Source of the DNA: Atopsyche davidsoni
Lineage: Eukaryota; Arthropoda; Insecta; Trichoptera; Hydrobiosidae
Assembly (NCBI GenBank): GCA_022113835.1
Contig: JAILWY010000016.1
Location: forward strand, 4,929,501-4,993,500
Length of the DNA: 64,000 nt
Reading direction: 5' to 3'
The position numbers were made by a program, and so were the translations under genes. Position 1 is the first letter of the stretch. Each line of letters begins with the position of its first letter. Below, in pieces: positions 11,521 through 24,122 of the stretch. The notes under the pieces are model-generated. The model did no database searches. It had not been told where the DNA came from and worked only from the letters and a program-made list of their open reading frames with translations.

Positions 11521-12400
11521 AGAATCAAATTATCATTTTCGCACAAATTATTTTTTTCCACTGAATTGCAAAAAAACAAGAACTTGAAACGGATATACGC
11601 CATTCAAAAAATAAACCAACGAGACTATCTTATTAATACAGTGCCAAATGGCAAATATACTATCCGCTTGGCTAGACGCATTTATTGGAGTAATACAAAT
11701 ATGGAGTATTACATATTAAAACAGTTGTATGTACTATATTACTCACGTATTTATTTTTTAGTTTGTATGAATACATGACACTTCATATTAAATATATGAG
11801 AATACATTGAGTATTAAAAAAAAAAATTAAGCTATGTATAAAATATTTTTTTAAATATATATACTTAAGCTCAAGTACAGGTTAAATTATTCACAATTTT
11901 TTTAAAATAAAGCCTTGTTATCCACTTTTATATTTCAAATATTTAATATTTTTCTTGTTAAAAATATTATTTTTTGAATTCACTTACTTTTCTGTCAAAT
12001 ATATATGAAATTTTATCTATTTCGACACAGAAAAAAAAATTCGTGCATGGAATCTTTACAATAATAGAGAAAATAAATTTAATGCCGTGTAAGCTGATTA
12101 AGCGTTAGGTTTTCATAAATTGAAAATGCTAGTATATTATTCATTCAATTTAAAAAAAAAATGAGTACAATCCCATTTTAACAAATAATAGTTTAATATA
12201 TTTTATATGAAACAGCTTAGCAAAGTATTCTTTCAATTATATATAAAAAATTATAAAATTGTACAGAAGAAATAATTGATGTATCTTTATTTTATCTTTA
12301 GTGCCTCTGCTAAAAAAAGGAGAAGTGATATTTTCGCTGTTGTTATATTTCAATTTAAAAAAAAGCAAAAAGGTGCATCTGAATTCGCAAATGATACAAC
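11521..12400. other. AT-rich DNA with one 91-codon frame
   Basis: An ATG at 11503 opens a 91-codon plus frame ending at 11778. Its product is basic and rich in tyrosine, isoleucine and asparagine, as AT-rich chance frames are. No domain is recognised, so it is not called as a gene. The rest holds nothing. Confidence 0.3.
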
Positions 12401-12760
12401 CGAGAACGGCATCCATCCAATTAAATAAGAAAATAAATTATCATCCTATTTCGCAGGAGCGGACATTTATTTCATTTTTGAAGAATTTATCGCCGCGCGC
12501 TGCCGGTGCAATTACATCGAATAAGAGAAATTTCGATCCAATTGCAGCGGCTCTCCAGATCCGTCCTATCGAAGGATACTTGGAAATAAATCTCGGAGAT
12601 ATTTAATCTATAAATTTGTCAGGAGGCACCTTGTCAGGGCCCTACCGTCGTTCCCGTGGATTCAAAGGAACCGAAAATTCCTCGCATCGTTCCTTTTGGT
12701 CGGCCACGTTGGACCTTGGAGGCGCTGGTTTTTTCATCTCCCGAGGACAGGGTTATGTTC
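12401..12760. promoter_or_regulatory. Candidate regulatory island
   Basis: Moderate-GC island with short AT homeodomain-like cores and blocks such as GGCACCTTGTCAGGGCCC. Two consecutive plus frames (12301-12606 and 12616-12873) run through it, but the first begins at GTG, the second at TTG, and neither is recognisable. Conserved non-coding DNA is the likelier reading. Confidence 0.25.
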
Positions 12761-14920
12761 TATCAGATAACAAACTTGTATACGTAAATTATATGAAGGA
12801 ATATGATGCTTTGGTATTTATCATTATTATAGAATTATCGGCTTCTTATCTGGGGTTGACGATCTGGCGGTAGGTGAATCAAATTTCATAGTCATAATAT
12901 GCGTATTAATACTTGAAAATAATCATTTTGTTTAATTATAATGCAAACCTCAAAATAGCCAAATACTTTTATGAATATATTATTGTTTGATTAATAAATA
13001 TGTTTAGTTTAAAATTATTATCATTTCAGTAAAACCTGCATTATCATGCATTATTTCAGAATAATACTGGTATATATTAATAACATTTGCACATTGCTTT
13101 CAACTTACTTTTTGGTTTATGTCAAATTAAACGGGCAAATTAACCATGTTTAAAATGTGAAAAAAGTTTTCCTTAGGTAAATAAGTTATATCAATGAAAG
13201 TGAATTTGATAAATTAAAAATATTGTTATCACGTTTTCATAAGTTACAGAATAATTAACTTAAATGTATATTTTGTTTGCATGAAATAAGTGACTTGTGA
13301 CTCATATAAAACTATGCCGTCAGAAAGGCTCTTTAAATCTATTTATATACATAAAAAGTGATGGTAAAGTCTATTCCAATATTTTTAGTAGTTAGGAAGG
13401 CAAATGTTATAGTAACTTTTATAAGACGGTAACCCCTTTAGCATTTTCGATTGTGTTTACATAAGCAATAAACATAAAAAGTAGTTGACTCGTCTCTGAA
13501 TCTGATAATGCAAACTAGAGTTGAAGGTTATACGTTTTTCATTCGGTTTTTAGAGTTTATTAAATTAAGGCAAACGTTTATATCAAAAACTGATAGGCAA
13601 TCCTCTTTTAGTAATAACAGAATGAAAACACAAAATGCATTATTTTATATGCATTATTAACATTGATGCATTCGTCTTAACTGAAAAATGCAACAACAAT
13701 TAGCAAGTATGCAATGACGACTTTGAAAATTATCTCTAAAATAATTATTTAACTTTATACTTAACAAAGATGAATATAATATCTACTGAAAATACACAAA
13801 AGTATTTAAATTGAAAATATAATATTTACTTACTTCTTTGGACATAATGTTAATATAAACGTATATGAATGAACATTACTGTTATGTCAACAAATCCTTG
13901 AATTGGTTTTTCACAAAATCAATACGCACAAATTCCAATATAGCCGAATTGATTCCCCCACAACTCATTAATTCCAATAGGGGAGGAAAATATTTTGAAC
14001 CTTTGTTTAACTGTCGTGAAAAGTACAGATAACGTCCACGATTGATTAATTGACAATTATCTATCCCGACTCGCACTCGCGAGGCCGCCTTCAAACAGAG
14101 GGCGAAAATTTAAAAAATGATATAAAAAACTCGCTTTTTACTAGCGCACGGAGCCTGTGGCAGTAGAAAAGTGGATTTTTTCTCTACGTGCAATTCTAAC
14201 AACTTAATGTTAATTGCGTTACAACGAAGGAATATATATTTATACAAATAAGATGTTTTAAGGTAATCGGTATAAAGTTGAAGCAAAAAAAAGGTTAGTG
14301 TTTTTTTCAAAGGAAGGGTACAAACCTTGATACCTGTTGAAAGCTCCAGTAACTATTTACAAGCGGTATGCGATTTTTTGTCGCGGAGTTTTATTTGAAA
14401 TATTATTGAAGAGTAAAATGCAGCATTGATATTGAGTACTTTTAAATGGTACATTATTTCTAAATACAATTACCTGTATGCATAAAAATAAGAGCATTTA
14501 ATTATGATTTGAAATAGATTATATCACCCCAAGCTAACCTTATCTTTTTTTTGTCGTAAAATAAACGAGTGTCATTTTTCATGATAGATGTTTTTTTAAA
14601 TTATTTATTTCACGATTAACATTTGATCTAAAGATATCTTCAAGATCAAGGAAATTTAAATGTTTTCATGTAATTAATAACCCATGATGCTTAAAAAATT
14701 CGATAAAAATGAAGTCTTATTAATCCTTGTAGCCGTTCATGTTTGTCTTCTATAAATGTAGCGTTTCGGTGCGGAATGTGATCCGCATGTTTCTTTATTT
14801 ATTAGGGGAGTATTGCATATTGTGCGCGTCACTGAATCATACGAGGGTGGGCAGGGGCGGGCGGGGAGTTTGCTTTTTTGGAACGTCGTTTTTTCGAAAC
14901 GGTGCGCAGACAGCCCTGCT
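12761..14920. other. AT-rich DNA, nothing recognised
   Basis: No supported feature. A short mixed-composition patch at 13920-14110 contains a 70-codon minus frame with no recognisable content. Confidence 0.45.
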
Positions 14921-15019
14921 TCCCCCCCCCCCCCTGCCTGCCTCTACCCCCCTGCCTGCCCCCATGCCTCCCCCCATGCCTGCCCCCATGCCTGCCCCCT
15001 CCCCTGCCCGCCCTCCCGC
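14921..15019. repeat. C-rich imperfect tandem repeat
   Basis: A run of about 13 C is followed by imperfect repeats of CCTGCCCCCATG and CCTGCCTG on the plus strand. The proline-, alanine- and methionine-rich translations in all three plus frames are products of this repeat and not of a gene. Confidence 0.85.
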
Positions 15020-17390
15020 AGACCGCCTCCTCCCCTCGCGGTCAGATTTATTGGAGCGTCTGTCCCCGCGACATGGATAGTATACAATAAATTAGGTACC
15101 GGCTTTGAGTCACCAACCACTGTAGATGTGTCCCAAAATTTAAAAGTAAAAATCTAGAGCTGTTTTATGTTTTAAAAATAATACACGAAGAGTTAATAAA
15201 TATATTTAAGCTCAACATCTATGTATATAATTTTATAGTTAAATATATTTAAAATTAAAAAAACATATATATTGGCCTATAATGATAATCTTATTATTGA
15301 ATTTTTAAAAGATACATTGTATAATTGATTTCGTATTTTCCTGTAAGACGGCTAAGGTTCCGATACGCGTGCTAGTCACGCGTTACAGCCTCTCCCGAGA
15401 ATCCAGCGCGAGTGCCACACCGAGTTACGTATTTTTAATGTACATATTGACTAATTCATTTAACGATTAGTATGAGTTCGTGTCTCACTACGCTTCTTTA
15501 CGACCCGTATTACGATAATGTGATAGTCATCCGCCTTACGTGAGATCTCCTTGCGCAAGTTTGAACCTGATCTAATACCGGTTTTACGTTAGAATGAGTC
15601 TCCATAAAACTCACTAATAATATAATAATTATCTTGTCAACTGCGTAACACTGATGTGTAATAAATACGATCAAATATTTTTTTGATTATGGTCTATATT
15701 TTATACTAAATTTATATCTACGGTTATCTTCGCATTCTTATCTTCTCGAAAGTGAAAACAGTACTAAATAAAAAAAGTTTTTTCAGGGTAAATATTTAAA
15801 TTTTAATACTTTTATTACAATAAAAAAATATTAGTTAATTTTTTACCATTGAAAATCTAAAACTTAATATTTTAAAGTTTGATGATTTACATACGCTCTT
15901 ACTTTTAATTATTTCATAATAATTAATAATTGTACTCGTGTATCTTACCAGATAATTTTGAGTACAACCCAGACGCCTTGTGGCATCGCAGATTTGCAAT
16001 TAGTTTTCTATTAACAAACTATTATTCATATATTGATAGACTACCATGTTTCAAAAGTAATAGGCTAGTTACTAACATACTTCAGTGAACACAATAAAAA
16101 TCAAAGTACAATAAATTGTTTGTCAAATATTATTTTTGACAAAATAATGTATATTTACGCGGGATATAATAAAAAAAGTATGTTTTCGTTTTTTGTGTGC
16201 ACTTCAATAACAAAAATCAACATGGATATATTTGAAATGAAGCCGAGAAAGAGAGAAAAGCACACAATAAAAAATATCCAATAACGAACGCAAGCAAACA
16301 CGGAATCAAGAGGATAGACGAACCCCACCTGCAGCAACCCTCAGCAGCTCTTTATACACTCCTTCATTTAATTACACCTTTAATTTGGCTAAGAAGTACT
16401 CTCATCACGGTTTTTTTTTTTTTTTTAATCTAAATTTTTTTGTAGAGGCTCAAAAGTGGATAAAAACGAATATTGGATGGCTCCATGTAATATTAATAGG
16501 TTTATTTTCAAAACTTTTATCATATTCCTAAGCTTATAAAAGTATGTGATTGGCAAAAGTACTTCATGAAAGCACTTAGTTACTTATTTTTATAGTTTTC
16601 AGATACGAATAAACACCTGCGAATTCAAAGAATCTAATTTTGCATGCTTGTAAAAGAATACATGCAATTGCTAGAAAATAAAGAATTTACGTGGTTAAAT
16701 GGAGAATTTTTAGTGCATGTATCAATAATGCTTTATTGCAATACAAAAGTCACGAAGAAAAAAAATTGAAGCCGTACATGAAAATGGGCGGTTTAGATTT
16801 TCTCAATATCATTATATAATCAGCATCATAATTTTTGAAAATTTACTGCGCAACAAATGCAAAAAGTTATTTTTTAAAATCTTCGCTATTTTTTCTCTGG
16901 TGGTATGGATCGAAGGCGCATGGTACAAGAAAGTGAATGTTTTTTTTATTAAAAGACACGCCGTGCGCCCCTACACGGGCTGATGTATTTCCTCTAGCAG
17001 GCCTTAGCGATAGGCACTTCGTAATCGATGTCAAATAAAGGCTTTCATGTCGAAGTTGCAGTTTATCCTATAGGGAGGATACGCCGAAATGTGATAAATA
17101 AATTTTAATATAAAAAAAAAAAGTTCTGTAATTTTTTTTAGTAATTTAGAGGTGAAATATATGACTCTACCAAAATATATCTAAAAAAAAAAAATGTTCA
17201 AGTCTTGTTGTAACTAATCTCTTACGTACAAAAAAGGAAGTATAGAACAAAAGTGTAGAAGAGTATCGAGTAGTCAAAATGCGAAACAATTTTTGTAAAT
17301 GTGTAATATTGTTGCAATTCTCATATAAACTAACGTTTTTATGTAATAATTGTAAGAAGCATCACATAAATAAAATAAAGAATAAATATA
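15020..17390. other. AT-rich DNA with a small island at 15340-15600
   Basis: The island contains a perfect 7 bp inverted repeat, ACGCGTG then CACGCGT, at 15365-15383. Around 16905-17080 the sequence is again GC-richer but unrecognised. A T-run of 16 bases lies at 16411-16426. No gene is supported. Confidence 0.35.
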
Positions 17391-17576
17391 TTATTGATTT
17401 TTGTGAAGACCGTCTCACAGGAAGTACGATTTTGCCTATACAGGTTTGATTGGTTGATAATGATTAAGCACATTTTTTCAAATATTGAAAATTGATTAAA
17501 GAAACTCTTAGAAAAATATCATCAAATATATCAATGTCAACAAATATCTCACACAAATCACGGTGATATTTTTCTA
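17391..17576. repeat. Dispersed fold-back repeat family, copy A
   Basis: Bases 17391-17490 match 38830-38929 closely, through the shared blocks GAAGACCGTCTCACAGGAAG and CCTATACAGGTTTGATTG. The second half (17473-17522) occurs inverted at 39180-39229. Its end, CACACAAATCACGGTGAT at 17550, occurs at 39165 and, inverted, in the loop at 36911-36950. Within the copy, GAAAAATATCATC and GGTGATATTTTTC form an inverted pair. The element class is unknown. Confidence 0.75.
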
Positions 17577-17639
17577 ATTATCAAAAATTTAATAATTTAA
17601 AAAAATAGTTTTAGTTTTGGGGTATACAGTATCTACACA

Positions 17640-18060
17640 ATCGTCATTCGTTTTTTAGTTTATTCGTGTATTAGGGTGGTTTTTTTTATATATTGTTTCT
17701 TTATGTGTAACAACCCTGTGTGTTTTTATTTGTTGGGTGATTTCCGAAACACTGTGTCGTCTCCGGGAGACCTCCCCGGTCCCGCGGCCGGTTTTTATAT
17801 GACGTTTATTGATGGGCAGATAATGGCCGGCGATAGTCACTGACGGGCGGTTAGGCCGTTTGTTGGCGATTCGTGTCGCTACGCAATTGTTTGTCGCATT
17901 GATTGGGATTGTTTCATTGCCTTTTTATTTATTTTTTATCTTTTTCGTTTGATTTGGTAGTTAATGGGACATCGAATTGACCGTACGATTTTTATTTCGT
18001 AGGTAGATACATGCCATTTATTGATGCTTAGGTGGATTCGTCGCGTTTGACGCCCTGTTT
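17640..18060. promoter_or_regulatory. Candidate regulatory island
   Basis: GC-richer island with GGTTTTTATATGACGTTTAT followed by CAGATAATGGCC and repeated GGCGAT/GGCCG blocks near 17800-17880. A 61-codon minus frame is unrecognisable. The motif mix (CRE-like TGACGT, GATA-like AGATAA) suggests regulatory DNA, by inference. Confidence 0.25.
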
Positions 18061-20716
18061 TACAAAATTAAATTGACAGACAGGTACAAGTTGTTTTTTA
18101 TTTTTTTAATAAAAAATTCAAGCTAAAAACTTATCACACCTATAATATAAAAATACAGTTTTTTAAATATTATATTGTATTTTTCTAAAAACTTAAGTTT
18201 ACGCGATGCATTTTTTTCAACAAGGACAAATGCTGCATCAAACAGTTTAAGGACGGTGCTAAAATCATGTCTTGCCGTTGGTTAAAAGTATTGTGAACTT
18301 TTTTTTTGTGTACCGTGAAAACGGATCAGTTAAACTTCTATAATTTAATCCCGTACCCATGACTTATGAGACAACGAATATTTTATTATAGAATTTCCAT
18401 TTTCGGTCATTATTGTGTACTGTTCAAAATAAATAACAGAAAAACTACATCACGTCCATCCGAACAATTTTAGTGGCCCAGTGTTGTAAGATTTTACAAT
18501 GCGTGCCAAGAACAAGTTTGAGATACATCTTAACTTTCTGTAAAGAACACAGGTCGGACTGCGGCAATGCGTCTTACATAAAAATTAACATAGCAAAGCT
18601 CTTATTGTTACACAACATCCGAGCTGTGGATAATTATAAAGGCGATTGCTTGCAACTATATCTACATATTGAGTAATCATTTGAACTATACGCGGAGAAA
18701 AAGTTTTAATAATTTATGTGTAGTAAAAATAAACGCTTTGTTGAAATAATTTATGGATATAGTATTTGTTTAATGTGAAAAATATTTTTAGAGCATTATA
18801 TAATATATTCGTATCAATGTGTTGAATTAGTATGAAATGTTTATGTACAGTGCATTTCGACGAATGTTTTTGGTTTAAATAAGTATGGTGAACAGTATCT
18901 AGCAAAATGTATAAACATTATTTAGAAAGTTATAATTAAAATAGCTTCAAGCATTTGCCATCGAGATAAGACGAATTGTAATGAAAATTAATACTGCCTC
19001 CAATGACTAAGTAGTAATGTAGATTTAGTAACATTCACACATTTTATATACAACCTTTACTTTTAAATTCTGGTTAATTTCGATAAATGTACAAAAAAAT
19101 TACTACTTTGATTTAAAACATTATAGTTTATAAGACAGTGGAAGTCATAATATATTTTTGTATATGCTATATGTTGCCGATATAATTCTGAAAACTCTTG
19201 ATATTTCATTTCTTCCAATATTTTTTCGATATTTCTCGATGAAAACATAATAAATTTACAAGGAGATACTGGGAAGGTATAAAAAAACGAATTTACATAA
19301 CTATTGTTATTGTATTCAATGATGATAATATAAACTAAATTCTGACGGAATTGTCGAAAAATATTGCTTATGGTGTTTGTTTTGTTTTGTAAGCTCATTT
19401 GAAGTAAGGCACATGTTTATTCAGGTTTTTAAAGTGTTGACTCAGTAAATTTACTTTTGTTTAAAGGATTTTGGCAGTGCTCTGACAAACTAAAGTAAAC
19501 CTTTCGATACTTGAGTATTTTTATAAAACTTCTTCTCATAACTTAACCAATTTGTCTTAAGTTCATATGTTGGATTTTATAACTTTTCAAATTTCGACGA
19601 AATGAAATATTCTTGGTATTGTAATTTTTTTTTAAACGGCAGTTTTATTTGCGTTTTCGTTAAAACTTTTTAGATTTCTACGGATTTCTTATAACCACAT
19701 GGGTTTTTAATATAACAAAGTTTTTACTAATATCTTACTTGCATTAAAACATATACTAATTTTAAAGATAATTCTGTGCTTCTTAAACACTGCTATAACT
19801 ATTCTCACCATTACAATTCTGTTAATCTAAAGAAGGAATCTGTAAATGATGAAATAAAATAATAACTTAAAGTGCATTTCTTGAAAAAAAATTATTTGTA
19901 AAACATGATAGTTTTGATACCTTTTGTAAAATTAAATTTAACCAAATACACTTTACTGTACGCTTAATATAAAAATCTTTCTATATGTCAATAATCTTAT
20001 CCAGCAAAAAAATTAATTAAAATTTAAAATCTTAGAAAATTTTATTTTTATTTTTGTATGCATTTTTATTAGAGTAAAATCAATTCGTGAGTGATAGGAA
20101 TTAGTTCGGCTCTGCATTCGGGTACCATCATCCGATCTCCAGTAATAAGAACTGATCTAGCTCTGCACACTGTGATGGTAATGGACGCTGACGGAATTAA
20201 ACTATAATCTAAATCTTAATTACTGCTAAATCATTAGCGTGGCTTTTTAATTTAACGTTCAACTTCTAATATAGATCATTTGTCGGTTGGCCATTGTTTC
20301 TTCTTAGCTGTTTTAGTATTGAAGATTAACATCTTAATGGAGCATAAATTGTATTTTAATATCCAGCTCATTAATACTTAATATTATTGTGAGGCAATAT
20401 CTATCACCTATAGCGTGAAAATCACTACTAATAAATATATTTATAAAAAAAATATTATTAAAAAAAAGATATTTATTGTGATGGGTAAAATCGAATTATT
20501 CCTATAATTATATTCTATCCAAATGGTATCATATTATTTGACTGGTTTTGACAATAACTTCTAGCGAATATTTTAGAAATAGTTTTAAAAAAATACGGGA
20601 TAAGAGGTCATAAAGTTTTTGGTCATAATTAGAATTTTATATATGAATATTTATAAATAAAATGGTAGTATTTTAAAGTAGTAAAAAACACACCACAATT
20701 AAATACAGGTTTCCGA
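18061..20716. other. AT-rich DNA with one long minus frame
   Basis: Nothing is firmly supported. On the minus strand, 19063-19398 is an ATG-started 111-codon frame, long for such AT-rich DNA. Its product has no recognised domain, signal or motif and is rich in I, N, Y and F. A moderate-GC patch at 20090-20190 is unrecognised. Confidence 0.35.
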
Positions 20717-21004
20717 ATGCGTTCAAAAGTATGTATGACATCTCCAAAGCGATTAGGCAAAACTTTTCCCCGGCTAATCCGCAGATTTATTTTTACTCCC
20801 CCCAAACACCAACAATATGCACAAAGTTTAGATTGTAAAATCAAGATGTGGGATTATTTTTTAAAAGCCGGGCTCAGAGAACGGGAACTTCCCGGCGGAC
20901 GGAGAAGTTTCCACGTTTCGCGTTTTTTTTCCCCCGGCAATACTATTTTACAGTTTCTCAGAAAGTATAAAATATTTAAGCCGGGGTCTTATACTTTAAA
21001 TTAG
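20717..21004 (+). CDS. Speculative basic 95-residue ORF
   Basis: An ATG at 20717 opens 95 codons to a TAG at 21002-21004. The product is very basic (for example RLGKTFPRLIRRF) and has no recognised domain. It coincides with a GC-richer island (20870-21130) that also looks like candidate regulatory DNA, and a minus-strand frame overlaps it. No splice sites or promoter motif stand out. It is most likely a chance frame and is recorded only for its length. Confidence 0.12.
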   Translation: MRSKVCMTSPKRLGKTFPRLIRRFIFTPPKHQQYAQSLDCKIKMWDYFLKAGLRERELPGGRRSFHVSRFFSPGNTILQFLRKYKIFKPGSYTLN

Positions 21005-21486
21005 TTTGTTTCATTTGATTAAGTGCGGGCTTTGCGGCTGGGCATTGATTTTTACGCTCGCCCTTAGCCGAAGCTCCGAGCCCTGAAATGTACCCTCACT
21101 TTCTTTAAGTGGAGCGTGAAGGATATGTAAATATTGAAACTTCATTTAATATTCAATTAGTATGGTATTTTTCTTTTTTATCGAGCTGAATTGAAAAACA
21201 CGTCTACGTTTTTTTTAGCCGATTATTATTAGATGTTTACGTTGTATTTAGTAAATTAAATTACTCCACGCATATAACTTTTATTTAAATGGAAAGTAAA
21301 CAATTTTTTTCAATGTGTAATGTAAAATAGCAAAACATTTTTTTGGTTTATACGGTTTTTACGAGTTTTTTTATAATATATTTTGCCAAATATTCTAGAT
21401 TGTTGCTAATTGAATAGACAACAAGCATCAACAGTTTTTTTCTAATGAAAATTTAACTTTATCATTTTTACATTTATACAGAATTA
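21005..21486. other. Island tail and AT-rich DNA
   Basis: The first 130 bases continue the GC-richer island begun near 20870. The rest is AT-rich with T runs. No left terminal repeat that could match the motif at 24385-24410 was found here. Confidence 0.4.
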
Positions 21487-21732
21487 TTAATCTAACATAA
21501 ACTGTGAACCTATCTTATGAGTGTTCTTGCCTTTATATAATATGGGGCATGAACCCACAAGGTGGATCACTGTTTGTGGAGTCAAATCATCACAAGGGCA
21601 TGTGTCGTCGCTCGTCAAGTGGAACCTGCGGAGATAACTTCTTATCGCTCCATGACCCGTTAAGAGCTGGGTTTTTTTAAGGGTTGCGTAAGTACTGCGC
21701 TGTGACTTGTAACTGCATGTTTTATTTGTCAT
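21487..21732 (-). pseudogene. Non-LTR retrotransposon ORF2 C-terminal fragment
   Basis: The 81-residue minus-strand frame shows the tail of an arthropod non-LTR retrotransposon polyprotein. LTGHGAIRSYLRRF is the conserved block after the RNase H domain, and CPCDDLTPQTVIHLVGSCP is a C-x-C-x9-H-x4-C knuckle. The preceding residues (YATLKKTQ) fit the linker before the LTGHG block. Endonuclease and reverse transcriptase domains, and most of the RNase H domain, are absent. The open frame runs slightly further upstream to about 21775, just before the start of the neighbouring plus-strand gene. The fragment lies head-to-head with that gene and may have separated it from its own left terminal repeat. 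Clade assignment (R1, I or Jockey-like) is not possible from this short piece. Confidence 0.75.
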
Positions 21733-21783
21733 TTCATACGTGATTTTTGAGATTAGTAGTGCTCCATTGTTTAGTGCGTTAAC

Positions 21784-24122
21784 ATGTCGGTGGAATTACG
21801 GAGTGATAAACAAAATATTTTCCTTATTGGTTTGCCTAGATATCAAATAAATGGTGCAAAATTACCATCTAATCGACAAGTTCTCTCAGTCTTATTTTAC
21901 AATATTCGTGAGATTAAACTGACTGTTAGTGAAAGTGCAAATCTTGTGATTAGGGAGTGCATCATATATTGGGAAAAAGCAAGAATTCCAACAAGGGGAT
22001 TTTCTAACTGCGTGAAGAAACTTGTTGATTTATATCATGTTTGGAGGGAATTGCAAAAAAATTGTAAGAAAACTCAGGTTACGTTCAAGAGACGTGAGAA
22101 CAATTTCAAAATTGATCTTGATAATTTGTTTGATATTGCACATGCTGATGCTTTTGAGAGAATGAAAATAGAGGAAGATAAATTATTTTTAATAAAACAG
22201 AGAGAACCAGGTCGACCGGGATGCTTAGGTGGTGTTGATAAAAAATTGGCGGAAAAAGAAGATAGATCTAGACAACGACGATTGGAAGAAAAGGAAAGGG
22301 TTGTAAGACAAAGAGAATCACTAGCTGTTGCATCTACTTCCACCACAAATTACTTAGAAAGGCTAGAAGATTTAGACGAAGAACAGATCTTGAATTCTGA
22401 ACTCAGCTTGCTGGACGTTCCCTGCCATGAACAAAGTTCAAAAAGAGGTAGAAAGAATCTTGTAACACCTAAACTAGTTGCAGCTTTAGATCGATGCCAG
22501 CTAAGTATTAGAGACTCCGTTTACATTCTTAATGCGGTGGTAGAAGCGCTTGGTCTGAGCAGCGATGATTTCCCTATTAACAAATCCTCGATTCAGCGAA
22601 TTCGTACTGAAACTAGAAAATCAAGGGCAGAAGCAATAAAATCTGACTTCCAAAACAATGTACCCGACGTAGTCACAGTCCATTGGGATGGAAAACTATT
22701 ATCCGGGTTGGATGTACGAAGTTCTAAAGAAGAACGCTTGCCAGTTATTGCTTCGTTTGACGATAAGGAACAGCTTCTTGCAGTGCCGAAACTAGAACAT
22801 TCTTCTGGAAAACATCTAGCTAAGGCTGTCTCAACAGCTCTCTTTGACTGGAACCTTCACGATAAAGTACAAATAATGTGCTGCGACACAACAGCTTCCA
22901 ATACTGGCCGTTTCAATGGAGCTTGTGCTATTTTGGAGCAAACTTTAGGAAGAGAATTGCTGCTTTTCGCCTGTCGTCATCATGTTTATGAATTGGTCCT
23001 AAAAGCTGTCTTTGAAAGCAAAATTAAGCAAATTACTAGTAGCCCAGATATTCCAATGTTTAAAAAGTTCAGAGAAAATTGGAAAAACATCGACGCTAGT
23101 AACATTGAACCATCTCTTAATTTCGTAAAACAACGTGTTGCCGAGACAGACATTCAAGCTTTGTTAATATTTTATAAGGCAGAATTAGACAAAGGTTATG
23201 TAAGAGATGACTACCGCGAATTGGTCGAACTGTGCGTAATATTTTTGGGAGGAGACACAGAGGAAAAATTAAAACTAAGGCCCCCCCGGAGCAATGCATC
23301 AGGCTCGCTGGATGGCGAGAGCGATCTATTCTTTAAAAATATGTTCACTTCAGACACAATGCAGAATAACTGCGAAGGACAAAAAGGCTCTACAAGATGT
23401 TTGCTTATTTGTCGTGGTGTTGTATGTTAAACCTTGGCTCGAATGTACAGTGGCGATCAAAGCACCTAACCAAGATTTGCGCTTCTTGAAGATGTTAAAA
23501 GAGTACGAAAAAGTTGACGCAACAATTTCTAATGCTTCTATAAGCAAGTTTAGCCATCACTTGTGGTATTTATGTGAAGAGACAGTTATTCTATCACTGT
23601 TTGATGATGAAGTTGATAACCAAACTAAAAAGAAAATGATTGCCAACTTCAACCGGGACAAAACCTCAGATTTTAGCAAACGCTATGACCCGTCAAAAGA
23701 AGAACTGCCCCAAAGGTTGTTTGGTAAGTTTAATTGACTTTTTGTGATATATTTAAATTGTTGTAGATTTATTTGTTATTTATCTTATTTTCCTTTTTTT
23801 TCCAGGCAAAACATTGGATAATTTCGTATCGGAAAAGAGCAAACAATTTTTATCACGACTGCAGATCGACGACAGTTTTCTAAAGGAAGATGTATCTTCC
23901 TGGAATAATAATGCTGCTTTTCTGGAAGCTAAAAGAAAAATAAGTTATTTGAGAGTTGTGAATGATACTGCTGAAAGGGCTGTTAAAATGATGCAAGATT
24001 TTAACGGACTTATCACGGCTGAAGAAGAACAAAAACAGTTCTTGCTGCGCTGTGTCCAGGAACATAGAAAATTGTATCCGGACTGTAAAAAAACAACTCT
24101 AAAAAAAAGTTACCCTGGCTGA
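21784..24122 (+). pseudogene. hAT-like RNase H-fold transposase gene, one frameshift
   Basis: The first coding exon runs 21784-23723 and the second 23806-24122, joined by a clean 82 bp GT-AG intron in phase 1. The product resembles a family of uncharacterised, transposase-like proteins I know from insects and cnidarians. Candidate catalytic aspartates sit in VHWDGK (D302) and CCDTTASN (D368). They are followed by CRHHVYE (397-403), which recalls the hAT C-x-x-H motif. A late acidic pair (WYLCEE, about 598-599) could supply the last catalytic residue. The N-terminal 110 residues (LPSNRQVLSVLFYNIRE) and a charged, coiled segment at about 125-180 precede the core. The only break is a run of seven C at 23281-23287. 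With six C the frame would continue, and the total is then exactly 751 codons plus stop. ATTAAA at 24145 could be a polyadenylation signal. Confidence 0.8.
23724..23805 (+). other. Spliceosomal intron of the transposase gene
   Basis: The donor is TTTG|GTAAGT and the acceptor a long T/C tract ending TTTTTTTTCCAG|GC. Removal joins a glycine codon split 1+2 and restores the downstream frame through the C-terminal region. The intron also contains in-frame stops, so the second exon makes sense only after splicing. Confidence 0.85.

Noticed and set aside
12301..12873. Two consecutive plus frames of 101 and 85 codons
   Set aside because: The first starts at GTG and the second at TTG, both cross a GC island, and neither translation is recognisable.
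14739..15157. Proline/alanine-rich frames of 70-114 codons on the plus strand
   Set aside because: They are translations of the C-rich tandem repeat at 14921-15019 in three frames and show no other coding sign.
22074..22346. 90-codon minus frame
   Set aside because: It is a shadow of the hAT-like transposase gene.
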